Under the pieces are notes generated by a model. That model saw only the letters and a list, made by a program, of their open reading frames with translations, made no database searches and was not told the DNA's origin. The position numbers and the translations under genes were made by a program. Positions 55,033 through 63,500 of a stretch of 64,000 nucleotides of DNA are shown here, piece after piece; within the stretch, counting starts at the first letter, position 1, and the number at the start of each line of letters is the position of its first letter. The stretch covers positions 868,001 to 932,000 of the forward strand of contig NZ_CP154625.1 in NCBI RefSeq assembly GCF_051148895.1. The letters run 5' to 3'. The stretch is from Terrisporobacter vanillatitrophus. GTDB taxonomy: Bacteria > Bacillota > Clostridia > Peptostreptococcales > Peptostreptococcaceae.

Positions 55033-55716
55033 ATGGAAAAAGTAAGCAATAATATTAAATTCTGCACCTTTATTAATATTTTGAGAACTTATTCTAGTGA
55101 AGATGTTTCCATATCCATAAAAGAAATAAACAAATATATGAAAGAAAAGCTTGGTATAACCTTAGACAGAAGAACTATGTATGCTTATATTAAAGATATG
55201 AGGCAGATTGGTTTAAAAGTCAGTGATTATGATAAAGAAAAAGAGGGGTATTTTCTTTATGACTTTTTTTTTCATGAGTATGAGTTAAAACTTTTAATGG
55301 ATTCAGTAAAATCTAGCAAATTTATCACCAAGAAAAAAACGGAAGAACTTCTAGAAAAAATAAGTACACTTAATTTTATTTACAGGGGTAGGATTGTTGA
55401 AAGTAATGTAGTTATTGATGAGACTTCTAAAACTATGAATGAGGGGATTTATAGCAATATTGATCTTATTAATAAAGCAATTATGCAAAATAAAAAAATT
55501 ACTTTTAACTATTATTACGACAACTGCAATCAGGAGCTAGGTTGCAATGACAAAGAGGGGGAATGTTTAAAAATTAAGCCAATAGGTATGTTAAATGATC
55601 ACGAAAATTATTACTTAATATCTGCTAATGATAGTAATAATGAAACAACTTATTTCAGAGTAGATAAAATGACAAATGTAAATATTTCAGAACAAAAGAT
55701 GATAACTAATTTGTAG
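55033..55716 (+). CDS. HTH/WYL-domain transcriptional regulator
   Basis: A 227-residue protein. Residues about 5-75 are a winged helix-turn-helix of the HTH-11 type (SIKEINKYMKEKLGITLDRR, then MYAYIKDMRQIGLKV). Residues about 150-215 form a short WYL-like domain (KKITFNYYYDNC, IKPIGMLNDHENYYLISAN). It is shorter than many WYL regulators because the C-terminal extension is missing. It is co-directional with the polysaccharide locus starting 36 bases downstream, which makes it a candidate regulator. GGGAGG ribosome binding site. Confidence 0.8.
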   Translation: MEKVSNNIKFCTFINILRTYSSEDVSISIKEINKYMKEKLGITLDRRTMYAYIKDMRQIGLKVSDYDKEKEGYFLYDFFFHEYELKLLMDSVKSSKFITKKKTEELLEKISTLNFIYRGRIVESNVVIDETSKTMNEGIYSNIDLINKAIMQNKKITFNYYYDNCNQELGCNDKEGECLKIKPIGMLNDHENYYLISANDSNNETTYFRVDKMTNVNISEQKMITNL

Positions 55717-55751
55717 GGGTATGGATTGGTTGTTTATGGGGAGATGGCTAA

Positions 55752-57662
55752 ATGGGGGCTAAAATTTTAGAGAAAATCAATTACTACAGCAAGGAGTATG
55801 GTGATTTTAGATATAGACAGGGGGTCTTACTAATATCTGACACCATAATCTTTATAGGGGCTTTTATCATATCTTTATCAGCTACCACTAAAATTTCTTA
55901 TTCGCAACATAATATATTATTACCATTACTAACAATGATAATAGTATTTCTAACAATATTTTCAATCTCCGGAATTTATAGAACATTATGGTCTACCAGT
56001 GTGGACAGAGAAATCATAATGATCTTATTATCTACTATAATCTCAACTTTTTCGTATTTTATTATTTTAAAAATAGAGGGAATTAACTATGATGGAATTT
56101 TCTATGTAATAAATGCCTTATTTATTCATGTGGGAATGTGTAGTATAAGAATTTTATATAGAACAGGAAGAAAAGCAATACTTTATTTTAGGTTAAATGA
56201 AAATATGGAAAATAGATTAAAAGTATTGATAGTTGGAGCGGGTTCAGCGGGTAATCTTATTTTAAAAGAAATGTTTGAAAATCCACAGCTTAATATGTAT
56301 CCTGTGGGAATAATTGATGACAATGAAAATAAGCTAGGAAAATCTTATTACAATGTACCTGTAATAGGAACAACTGATGATATAGAGAAAATAGCACGAA
56401 ATTTAGAAATTGATGAGATTATTTTTAGTATAGCTAAAATAACAAGAAAAAGAAAAAAAGAGATTATGCAAATTTGCAAGAAAACAAAGTGCAAAATAAA
56501 AACAATACCAGGAATTTATGAACTTATTGATGGAAAAGTTAGCATAAAAAACATTAGACATGTGGACATAGAAGATTTACTAGGAAGAGAAAGTGTAAAA
56601 ATCAGAGACAAAGAAGTACTTCGCTTTTTAAAGGGGAAAAAAGTGTTAGTAACAGGAGCAGGGGGCTCCATTGGCTCAGAACTTTGCAGACAAATATCTT
56701 CATTAGATCCTAGAGAGTTGATTTTAGTAGATATCTATGAAAACAATGTATACGAACTTCAACAAGAATTAATAAGAAAATATAATGATCTGGACTTAAA
56801 GGTTTTGATTGCATCAGTAAGAGACAAAAGCAGGATGGAAGAAATTTTTATAAACTACCAGCCGGAAATAGTATTCCATGCTGCAGCACATAAACATGTG
56901 CCTCTTATGGAAGATAGCCCTTGTGAAGCCATAAAAAACAACGTATTCGGAACGTTAAACATGGCAGAGCTTTCAGCAAAATACAAGGTAAAAAGATTTG
57001 TATTAATCTCCACAGATAAAGCAGTAAATCCAACAAATATAATGGGTGCAAGTAAAAGATGCTGCGAAATGATAGTACAAACTCTAAACAAAAGTAGTGA
57101 AACAGAGTTTGTAGCAGTAAGATTTGGAAACGTTTTAGGAAGTAATGGTTCTGTAGTTCCTCTATTCAAAAAACAAATAGAAGAAGGAGGACCAGTAAAA
57201 GTAACTCATCCAGAAATAACAAGATTTTTTATGACAATTCCAGAAGCTGTATCACTGGTATTGGAAGCAGGAACAATCGCTAGGGGTGGCGAAATATTCG
57301 TGCTAAACATGGGAGAACCAGTGAAAATTCTCGATTTGGCAAAAAATCTTATTTCACTTAGTGGTTTGGAGCCGGATGTGGATATAAAGATTGAATTCAC
57401 AGGACTCAGAGCTGGTGAAAAGTTATATGAAGAAATACTTATGAATGAAGAAGGTTTAAGAGACACAGGAAAAGATAAAATTCATGTGGGACAACCTATT
57501 GAATTTGACGAAGGGGAGTTTTTTCATAGGTTGAAAGATTTGCAAGATGTGGCAGAGAGAGAAGACAAAGATGAAGTTAGGTATGTGATGAAGAGTATTG
57601 TACCTACTTATATCTTTAGAAAAAGTGAGGTGGAGGAAGTTGCACTTTCACTTGATGCTTAA
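55752..57662 (+). CDS. pglF: membrane UDP-GlcNAc 4,6-dehydratase, PglF/CapD type
   Basis: A 636-residue protein with about four N-terminal membrane segments (25-130), a first Rossmann domain (VLIVGAGSAGNLILKEM, about 158-174) and a C-terminal dehydratase domain (VLVTGAGGSIGSELCRQI, about 297-315). The catalytic loop STDKAVNPTNIMGASKR has Thr-Asp-Lys and, as usual for PglF/CapD, Met in place of the SDR tyrosine. FGNVLGSNGSVVPLF is another family block. It makes UDP-4-keto-6-deoxy-GlcNAc, the substrate for the PglE-like enzyme at 60561. Confidence 0.9.
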   Translation: MGAKILEKINYYSKEYGDFRYRQGVLLISDTIIFIGAFIISLSATTKISYSQHNILLPLLTMIIVFLTIFSISGIYRTLWSTSVDREIIMILLSTIISTFSYFIILKIEGINYDGIFYVINALFIHVGMCSIRILYRTGRKAILYFRLNENMENRLKVLIVGAGSAGNLILKEMFENPQLNMYPVGIIDDNENKLGKSYYNVPVIGTTDDIEKIARNLEIDEIIFSIAKITRKRKKEIMQICKKTKCKIKTIPGIYELIDGKVSIKNIRHVDIEDLLGRESVKIRDKEVLRFLKGKKVLVTGAGGSIGSELCRQISSLDPRELILVDIYENNVYELQQELIRKYNDLDLKVLIASVRDKSRMEEIFINYQPEIVFHAAAHKHVPLMEDSPCEAIKNNVFGTLNMAELSAKYKVKRFVLISTDKAVNPTNIMGASKRCCEMIVQTLNKSSETEFVAVRFGNVLGSNGSVVPLFKKQIEEGGPVKVTHPEITRFFMTIPEAVSLVLEAGTIARGGEIFVLNMGEPVKILDLAKNLISLSGLEPDVDIKIEFTGLRAGEKLYEEILMNEEGLRDTGKDKIHVGQPIEFDEGEFFHRLKDLQDVAEREDKDEVRYVMKSIVPTYIFRKSEVEEVALSLDA

Positions 57663-58248
57663 AAGAATAATAGATATTTTGGGAGCCTTATTTGGAATAA
57701 TTATTTTATCACCAGTTTATTTACTAGTAAGCTTTTTAGTATATAGGAACCTAGGCTCACCAATAATATTTCGTCAACAAAGGCCAGGTAAAAATGGACA
57801 AATCTTTGAAATGATGAAGTTTAGAAGTATGCTGGACAAAAGGAATAAATGGGGAGAAGTTTTGTCAGATGAAGAAAGACTAACGTCTTTTGGAAAAAAA
57901 CTTAGAAGTACCAGTTTGGATGAACTACCAGAGTTATTTAATGTATTAAAGGGGGAAATGAGTCTGGTAGGGCCAAGACCATTGCTGGTGGAATACTTAG
58001 AATTATATTCTGATGAACAAAATAAAAGACATAATATGAAGCCGGGAATAACTGGGTTAGCACAGATTAACGGGCGAAACTCCATAAGCTGGAGTGAAAA
58101 ATTAAAATATGATGTGGAGTATGTGGAAAAATTCAATATTCTGCTAGATATAAAAATATTGTTTATGACAATATACAAAGTAGTAAAAAAAGATGGTATA
58201 AGTCAAGAAGGACACGCAACAATGGAAAATTTTAATGGAAACAATTAA
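57655..58248 (+). CDS. pglC: initiating sugar-1-phosphate transferase, PglC type
   Basis: The ATG at 57655 overlaps the preceding stop; TTG 57640 lies nearer the GGAGG at 57632 but is too close, so the start is uncertain. The 197-residue monotopic phosphoglycosyl transferase has one re-entrant hydrophobic segment (ILGALFGIIILSPVYLLVSF). Family motifs are PIIFRQQRPGKNG, MMKFRSM, RSTSLDELPELFNVLKGEMS and VGPRPLL, with the catalytic Asp-Glu pair in LDELPE. It moves a sugar phosphate, probably diacetylbacillosamine phosphate, onto undecaprenyl phosphate, starting the glycan. Confidence 0.88.
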   Translation: MLKRIIDILGALFGIIILSPVYLLVSFLVYRNLGSPIIFRQQRPGKNGQIFEMMKFRSMLDKRNKWGEVLSDEERLTSFGKKLRSTSLDELPELFNVLKGEMSLVGPRPLLVEYLELYSDEQNKRHNMKPGITGLAQINGRNSISWSEKLKYDVEYVEKFNILLDIKILFMTIYKVVKKDGISQEGHATMENFNGNN

Positions 58249-58259
58249 GGAGGAGTAAG

Positions 58260-58535
58260 ATGATAAGTATAAATACTATAGTTTCTCATAGAAAAGATAT
58301 AGATACTACTGATTTAAATGGAGACTTAGTAATGATGGATCTAGAAGAAGGAAGATACTTTTCCCTTAATAGTGTGGGAAGTAGAATTTGGCAACTAATA
58401 GAAGAACCTATAGAAGTTAATAAAATAATAGATTCATTATTAGAAGAGTACGATACAAATAGAAATGAATGTGAAGAAAATGTTCTAGAGTTTTTAGAAA
58501 AGTTAAATGATTCTAAAATAATTTCAATAAGCTAG
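58260..58535 (+). CDS. PqqD-family peptide-recognition protein (lasso B1/RRE-like)
   Basis: A 91-residue PqqD-superfamily protein with the typical core MDLEEGRYFSLNSVGSRIW (about 24-42), followed by QLIEEPIEVNKIIDSLLEEY and a C-terminal helix FLEKLNDSKII. These RiPP recognition elements bind the leader of a precursor peptide and hand it to a protease or modifying enzyme. In lasso-peptide clusters of Firmicutes it is the B1 partner of the B2 protease, and a B2-like gene lies 1.5 kb downstream in the same operon. AGGAGG ribosome binding site. No other PQQ genes are present. Confidence 0.88.
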   Translation: MISINTIVSHRKDIDTTDLNGDLVMMDLEEGRYFSLNSVGSRIWQLIEEPIEVNKIIDSLLEEYDTNRNECEENVLEFLEKLNDSKIISIS

Positions 58536-58548
58536 TCAGGAGGAAAAA

Positions 58549-59346
58549 ATGGGAGAAGCAATAAATTTAGCAGAATATATAGATATCATAAAAAGAAGAA
58601 AACTTGTAATAATTTCTATAATATTACTTTTTATGATAGGTGGAGGCTTCTTACAATATAAACAGAAACAATCATATATACCTACATATACATCTACTGT
58701 ATCTGTAAGAATTAATATAAATAAAGAAACAAAAAAAGATAGTAAGTCTTCTAGCAAGAAGTCTAATAAAAGCTCTGAATCTGAAGAAGAATATAATCCA
58801 TACTCATCAATTTCATCATTAGAAAGTTCAACTTTAAATCAAAGTATAGCCGAAAAATATTCATCATTGGCAGTATCAAAGAGGTCTATTATGGAGCTAA
58901 TAAACAATTTAGACTTACAAATGAGTTATGAAACATTGAGTAAAAGTATAAATGTTTTACCTCAAGAAAATATACCAGAATTTATAGATATAACAGTAGA
59001 AAATGCTAACTCTGAAACTGCTCGAAAAATTGCAAATGAAATGCCAGTAGTTTTTAATAATGAAATAAAAAGAGTTATAGGGTTAGATTGTGTAGAGGTT
59101 ATATATGATGCTTCTGAACCTTATGTGAACACTCCAGAAAAAATAAATACTTTTAGAAATTTCACAATAATAGGCATAGCGTTGGCAATATTTGTAGTAT
59201 TGTTACTAGAAGTCTTAAATAATAAAGTTATAACACCAGATGATGCAGAAAAGTACTGGGGATTACCAGTAATAGGTGTTATACCTTATGAAAAGGAAAA
59301 TACAAAAGGGAAAAAAAATAAAAAAACAAGTATACAAGAAGATTAG
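58549..59346 (+). CDS. Wzz/YveK-type chain-length determinant
   Basis: A 265-residue polysaccharide co-polymerase with two membrane segments (about 18-36 and 203-222) bounding an extracytoplasmic domain. IDIIKRRKLVIISIILL is the N-terminal Wzz motif, and a Ser/Lys-rich stretch (about 62-85) is an unusual insertion. YVNTPEKINTFRNFTIIGI is the proline-containing motif before the second segment. It pairs with the tyrosine kinase encoded next, as in Gram-positive CpsC/CpsD systems, and controls polymer length. Confidence 0.87.
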   Translation: MGEAINLAEYIDIIKRRKLVIISIILLFMIGGGFLQYKQKQSYIPTYTSTVSVRININKETKKDSKSSSKKSNKSSESEEEYNPYSSISSLESSTLNQSIAEKYSSLAVSKRSIMELINNLDLQMSYETLSKSINVLPQENIPEFIDITVENANSETARKIANEMPVVFNNEIKRVIGLDCVEVIYDASEPYVNTPEKINTFRNFTIIGIALAIFVVLLLEVLNNKVITPDDAEKYWGLPVIGVIPYEKENTKGKKNKKTSIQED

Positions 59347-59367
59347 TATAGCCTGTGGGAGAAGCTT

Positions 59368-60063
59368 ATGATAGGTAAATATGATGATGGAAATTATGAA
59401 TTAAATGAAGCATATAGAAGTATTAGAACTTTTATTTTAGTAGATGAAACTTTGAAGAACATACTAATTACAAGTGCAGAAATGGATGAAGGAAAAAGTA
59501 CAGTAACAGCTAATATTGCAAGATGTTTTTCTGAATTAGAAGACAAAAAAATAATAGTAATTGATTGTGATTTTAGGAAAAAAGGTCTAAACACACAATT
59601 TGAAATAAGTAAGCGTAGTATGGGATTATCAAACATAATCTACAATGGAAAAAATTTGGAAGAATGTATAAATAAACAAAATAATTTAGACATATTAACT
59701 TGTGGAACAATACATTGTAATACTTCTATGTTTTTAGAATTAGAAAGAACAAAAGATTTTATGAACTCATTAAAAGACAAGTATGACTATATATTTATAG
59801 ATTCACCACCACTCTTAAGAGTAAATGATGCATGTATTATAGCCCAACAAACAGATGGAGTTCTATTAATTTCTGCATCAAAAGAAGTGGACAAACAACA
59901 AGTGAAAGAAAGTAAATCAAGACTAGAAAAAATAAATGCAAATTTAGTAGGTGTAGTACTAAATAAATTTAAGGTAAAAGGCAATAAAGTATATAGTTAT
60001 TATGGATACTATGAGGAAGAAAATACAAAAAAGAGTATGTTTAAAAGAAGAAAAAGAAGATAA
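59368..60063 (+). CDS. CpsD/YwqD-type tyrosine-protein kinase
   Basis: A 231-residue cytosolic BY-kinase. ITSAEMDEGKSTVTANIA is the Walker A, IIVIDCDFRKKG the Walker A' and YIFIDSPPL the Walker B. The C-terminal tyrosine cluster YSYYGYYEEE (about 210-219) is the autophosphorylation site. It is activated by the preceding Wzz-like membrane protein and regulates polymer export or synthesis. Its stop codon is directly followed by the B2-like gene. Confidence 0.9.
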   Translation: MIGKYDDGNYELNEAYRSIRTFILVDETLKNILITSAEMDEGKSTVTANIARCFSELEDKKIIVIDCDFRKKGLNTQFEISKRSMGLSNIIYNGKNLEECINKQNNLDILTCGTIHCNTSMFLELERTKDFMNSLKDKYDYIFIDSPPLLRVNDACIIAQQTDGVLLISASKEVDKQQVKESKSRLEKINANLVGVVLNKFKVKGNKVYSYYGYYEEENTKKSMFKRRKRR

Positions 60064-60078
60064 ATGTGGAGAGAAAAT

Positions 60079-60540
60079 ATGAAAAAGATATTTGTTCTAC
60101 TTAAATGTCTATGGAAATTACTATTTCAATTTAGTATAGAAGATAAAATTTTATTTACAGAAGCCTTTATTTTAAGTGGAATAATGAGGTTTAAAGTTTT
60201 AAATATTCCTTTTAAAAAAATAAAGACTAATTTGGGAACTTACAACGAAGAATCAGCAAAAGAAGTTAGTATAGAAGATTATAAAATAGCAAGAAAAATT
60301 GGAAATGCAGTGATAAATACTTGTAATTACACGCCTTGGGAAAGCTTGTGTTTAGTACAATCAATGACAGTTCAAAAAATGTTAAAAAGAAGAAAAGTAA
60401 GCTCTACATTGTATTTAGGGGTAAATAAGGATGATAAGAACGATATGAAAGCGCACTCTTGGATTAGATGTGGAGAATTATTTATAACAGGTGGCGATGG
60501 TAGTAATTATGCCACAGTAGCTAAGTTTTGTAAGCAATAA
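60079..60540 (+). CDS. lasso-peptide B2-type cysteine protease (transglutaminase-like)
   Basis: The ATG at 60079 fits the GGAGAG site; an earlier ATG at 60064 abuts the preceding stop. The 153-residue protein matches the lasso-peptide B2 family: CNYTPWESLCLVQSM with catalytic Cys91, LYLGVNKDD and MKAHSWIRCG with catalytic His126, then ITGGDGS with Asp140 as possible third residue. B2 proteins cleave the leader from a precursor that is then closed by an asparagine-synthetase-like cyclase. Here it sits between a tyrosine kinase and an aminotransferase of a glycan locus. No cyclase or precursor is in the window. Confidence 0.87.
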   Translation: MKKIFVLLKCLWKLLFQFSIEDKILFTEAFILSGIMRFKVLNIPFKKIKTNLGTYNEESAKEVSIEDYKIARKIGNAVINTCNYTPWESLCLVQSMTVQKMLKRRKVSSTLYLGVNKDDKNDMKAHSWIRCGELFITGGDGSNYATVAKFCKQ

Positions 60541-60560
60541 GAATATGGGGGTACTACGTT

Positions 60561-61691
60561 ATGGGGGACAAAATATATTTAGCTTCACCTCATATGAGTG
60601 GTGAAGAAGAAAAATATATAAAAGAAGCTTTTGAAACAAATTGGATAGCGCCATTGGGAGCAAATGTTAATGGATTTGAAGAAGATATATGCAAATACAC
60701 AGGAATCAAAAGTGCAACAGCTTTAACTAGTGGGACAGCTGCAGTTCATCTAGGCTTAAAATGTTTAGGCGTGGAAAAAGGAGACATAATATTTTGTCAG
60801 TCATTAACGTTTTCAGCAAGTTGTAACCCAATAATTTATGAAGGTGCTATTCCAGTATTTATAGACAGTGATTACAAAACGTGGAACATGGATCCTATAG
60901 CTCTAAAAAAAGCTTTTGAGGATGCAATGGAAAATAAACAATTGCCAAAAGCAGTAGTAGTAGTAAATTTATATGGGCAAAGTGCAGACTATGATGCCAT
61001 AAGAAAAATCTGTAAAGAATATAATACGCCAATTTTAGAAGATGCAGCAGAATCTCTAGGAGCCAAGTACAAAGGGGAGTATACGGGCACACTGGCAGAT
61101 ATAGGCATATTTTCATTTAATGGTAACAAAATCATCACAACTTCGGGGGGAGGAATGATGATTTCAAACAACAAAAGGTATACAGATAAAGCACTTTTTT
61201 GGGCAACTCAAGCAAGGGACAATGCACCATATTATTTACACAGTGAAATAGGATACAACTACAGAATGAGCAATATAGTAGCAGGAATTGGTAGGGGTCA
61301 AATGACTGTATTAGATAAAAGAGTAAAACAAAAAAAACATATATATGACACTTATAAAGAAGGGTTCAATAATATAGAAGAAATAGAAATGATGCCAATA
61401 TATGAAGAACCAAACTACTGGCTATCAGTAATAACTTTGAGTGGGGACTCAAAAGTTAGTTGTAGTGATATTATTGAAGCTCTTGGTAAGGAGAATATAG
61501 AATCAAGAAGACTTTGGAATCCTATGCATTTACAACCTGTGTTTAGGGGATACAAGTTTTTTAGCTCATGTGAAGGGGAAAGTGTGAGTGAAGACTTGTT
61601 TAACAGGGGTGTATGTCTACCATCAGATACGAAGATGAAAGATGAGGATTTGCAAAGAGTCATCAACATTGTAAAAAACACTCTAAAATAA
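60561..61691 (+). CDS. pglE: PglE-type sugar aminotransferase
   Basis: A 376-residue DegT/DnrJ/EryC1/StrS aminotransferase. LTSGTAAVHLGLKCLGV binds the cofactor phosphate, EDAAESLGAKYKG carries the Asp contacting the ring nitrogen and FSFNGNKIITTSGGG contains the PLP lysine (Lys190). It begins with IYLASPHMSGEEEKYI, typical of PglE/PseC-like enzymes acting on UDP-4-keto-6-deoxy-GlcNAc. With PglF and PglD it completes UDP-diacetylbacillosamine synthesis. GGGGG ribosome binding site. Confidence 0.9.
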   Translation: MGDKIYLASPHMSGEEEKYIKEAFETNWIAPLGANVNGFEEDICKYTGIKSATALTSGTAAVHLGLKCLGVEKGDIIFCQSLTFSASCNPIIYEGAIPVFIDSDYKTWNMDPIALKKAFEDAMENKQLPKAVVVVNLYGQSADYDAIRKICKEYNTPILEDAAESLGAKYKGEYTGTLADIGIFSFNGNKIITTSGGGMMISNNKRYTDKALFWATQARDNAPYYLHSEIGYNYRMSNIVAGIGRGQMTVLDKRVKQKKHIYDTYKEGFNNIEEIEMMPIYEEPNYWLSVITLSGDSKVSCSDIIEALGKENIESRRLWNPMHLQPVFRGYKFFSSCEGESVSEDLFNRGVCLPSDTKMKDEDLQRVINIVKNTLK

Positions 61692-61718
61692 TTATTAAAG
61701 CCTAATGGGGAGGCTACA

Positions 61719-62357
61719 ATGAAAGATCTAGTAATAATAGGTACTGGAGGAGCAGGTCGTGAAACTGCTTTAATAGTTGAAGATATCAATAAAGTCAATA
61801 AAGAGTGGAATCTATTGGGGTTTATAGATGACAAGGAAGACTTGATTGGTAAAATTATAAATGGACATAGGGTAATTGGTAATAGGGGATACTTAAATTC
61901 AAGTGATAAAGAAATATATGTTGTTATTGCAATAGCAAATAACTACGTAAAAGAAGATTTAGTTAAATATTTGACTAATGAAAATATAAAATATGCTACT
62001 TTGGTTCACCCTTCAGTCAGAATGAATAGTAGTATACAAATTGGTGAGGGAAGTATTATTTATCCAGGAGTTATTATGACAGTAGATATTACAATAGGTA
62101 ATCATGTAATAGTTAGCCCAAAATGTGGCATAGGTCACGACACTATAATAGAAGATTACGTAACGCTACTGTGGAACGTAAATGTATCAGGAGCAGAACG
62201 TATAAGACAAGGAGCTACTTTGGGTAGTGGATCTACTATTATCCAAGGATTAGAAATAGGAAAAAATAGTTATGTAGGAGCAGGGTCAGTAGTTATTAGA
62301 GATGTGGAAGAAAATAGAACTGCTGTAGGCGTTCCTTCAAGATATATTGGGGAGTAA
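61719..62357 (+). CDS. pglD: PglD/NeuD-type sugar acetyltransferase
   Basis: A 212-residue protein with an N-terminal nucleotide-sugar-binding Rossmann-like domain (VIIGTGGAGRETALIVEDI) and a C-terminal left-handed beta-helix of hexapeptides (IGEGSIIYPGVIMT, IGNHVIVSPKCGIGHD, LGSGSTIIQGLEIG). GHD contains the catalytic histidine. It acetylates the 4-amino group of the PglE product using acetyl-CoA. GGGGAGG ribosome binding site, and overlaps of only a few bases with neighbours indicate tight coupling. Confidence 0.87.
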   Translation: MKDLVIIGTGGAGRETALIVEDINKVNKEWNLLGFIDDKEDLIGKIINGHRVIGNRGYLNSSDKEIYVVIAIANNYVKEDLVKYLTNENIKYATLVHPSVRMNSSIQIGEGSIIYPGVIMTVDITIGNHVIVSPKCGIGHDTIIEDYVTLLWNVNVSGAERIRQGATLGSGSTIIQGLEIGKNSYVGAGSVVIRDVEENRTAVGVPSRYIGE

Positions 62358-62360
62358 AAA

Positions 62361-63500
62361 ATGAAAAAGATTCTATATGTGACTACGGTAAGTAGAACAA
62401 TAAATGCATTTCTTATTCCTCATATAGAAAAATTAATAGATGAGGGATATAAAGTAGATTGTGCATGTGCAATTGATTTAAAAGTAGATGAAAGGATTCT
62501 GTCTAAAGGGAGTAACATTTTTGATATACCCTTTAGTAGAAATCCACTTCACCCTAAAAATATAAAAGCTTTTAGGGAGTTAAGAAAAATTCAAGAAAAA
62601 AATAACTATGATATAGTTCATGTTCATACACCAGTGGCATCAGTTTATGGACGACTTCTAAAAATAAAATTTCCTAAGTTAAAAACAATCTATACAGTTC
62701 ATGGTTTTCACTTCTTCGAAGGAGCATCATGGATTAACTGGGTAATTTATTATCCTATAGAAAGATTGATGTCTAGATTTACGGATGTGGCAATAACTAT
62801 TAATTCAGAAGATTATAAAAAAGCCCAACATATTGGTATAAAAGAAGTACACAATACAAATGGTGTTGGATTAGATTTAGGCTATTATAATCAAAGTTTA
62901 TATGATAAGCAAAAATGCAGAGAAAAATTTGGTTTAAGACAAGATGATTTTGTAATAGTTATGATTGCAGAAGTAAATAAAAATAAAAATCATGAACAAA
63001 TGATTAATGCTGTTGAACAGTTAGTTAAACAAGAAAAAAGTGTAAAAGTACTATGTGCAGGAGATGGTCCTTTACTTAATTTTATAGAAGAAGAAATAGA
63101 AAGACGAAACTTAAGTGAAGTAATTCAGATGCTTGGGTTTAGAACAGATATAAATGAGATTATAAGTTGTGCTGATGTGGGACTACTTATGTCTTATAGA
63201 GAAGGATTACCAAGGAATATTATGGAGTTGATGGCATTTGGTAAACCTGTGATTGGTACTAATATTCGTGGGATTAGAGATTTGATTGATGAAGGGAAAA
63301 ATGGATATTTAGTAGAGTTTGGAGATTATATGCAGACTTATTATGCACTGAACACCTTGATGAGTGATGAAGAGTTGCTTGGTGAGATGAGTGAGTGTGC
63401 TTTTGATAGGGTGAAGAAGTATTCTGTGGAAAATGTGGTAGGAGAGTTATTGGAGGTGTATGGTGATGAAGAAATGTTTGCATGTACTTCCAATGGATAA
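62361..63500 (+). CDS. glycosyltransferase family 4
   Basis: A 379-residue GT-B fold transferase. The N-terminal domain reads KILYVTTVSRTINAFLIPHI; TVHGFHFFEGASWINW near 115-130 is typical of the PglA/WecA-linked GT4 group. The C-terminal GT4 motif is EGLPRNIMELMAFGKPVIGT near residue 278, with ADVGLLMSYRE before it. It likely adds the second sugar to the lipid-linked first sugar. Its 3' end overlaps the start of the next glycosyltransferase by 35 bases. Confidence 0.88.
   Translation: MKKILYVTTVSRTINAFLIPHIEKLIDEGYKVDCACAIDLKVDERILSKGSNIFDIPFSRNPLHPKNIKAFRELRKIQEKNNYDIVHVHTPVASVYGRLLKIKFPKLKTIYTVHGFHFFEGASWINWVIYYPIERLMSRFTDVAITINSEDYKKAQHIGIKEVHNTNGVGLDLGYYNQSLYDKQKCREKFGLRQDDFVIVMIAEVNKNKNHEQMINAVEQLVKQEKSVKVLCAGDGPLLNFIEEEIERRNLSEVIQMLGFRTDINEIISCADVGLLMSYREGLPRNIMELMAFGKPVIGTNIRGIRDLIDEGKNGYLVEFGDYMQTYYALNTLMSDEELLGEMSECAFDRVKKYSVENVVGELLEVYGDEEMFACTSNG

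Noticed and set aside
58260..58535. PqqD as part of pyrroloquinoline quinone synthesis.
   Set aside because: No pqqA, pqqB, pqqC or pqqE gene is nearby, and the downstream B2-type protease points to a peptide-processing role.
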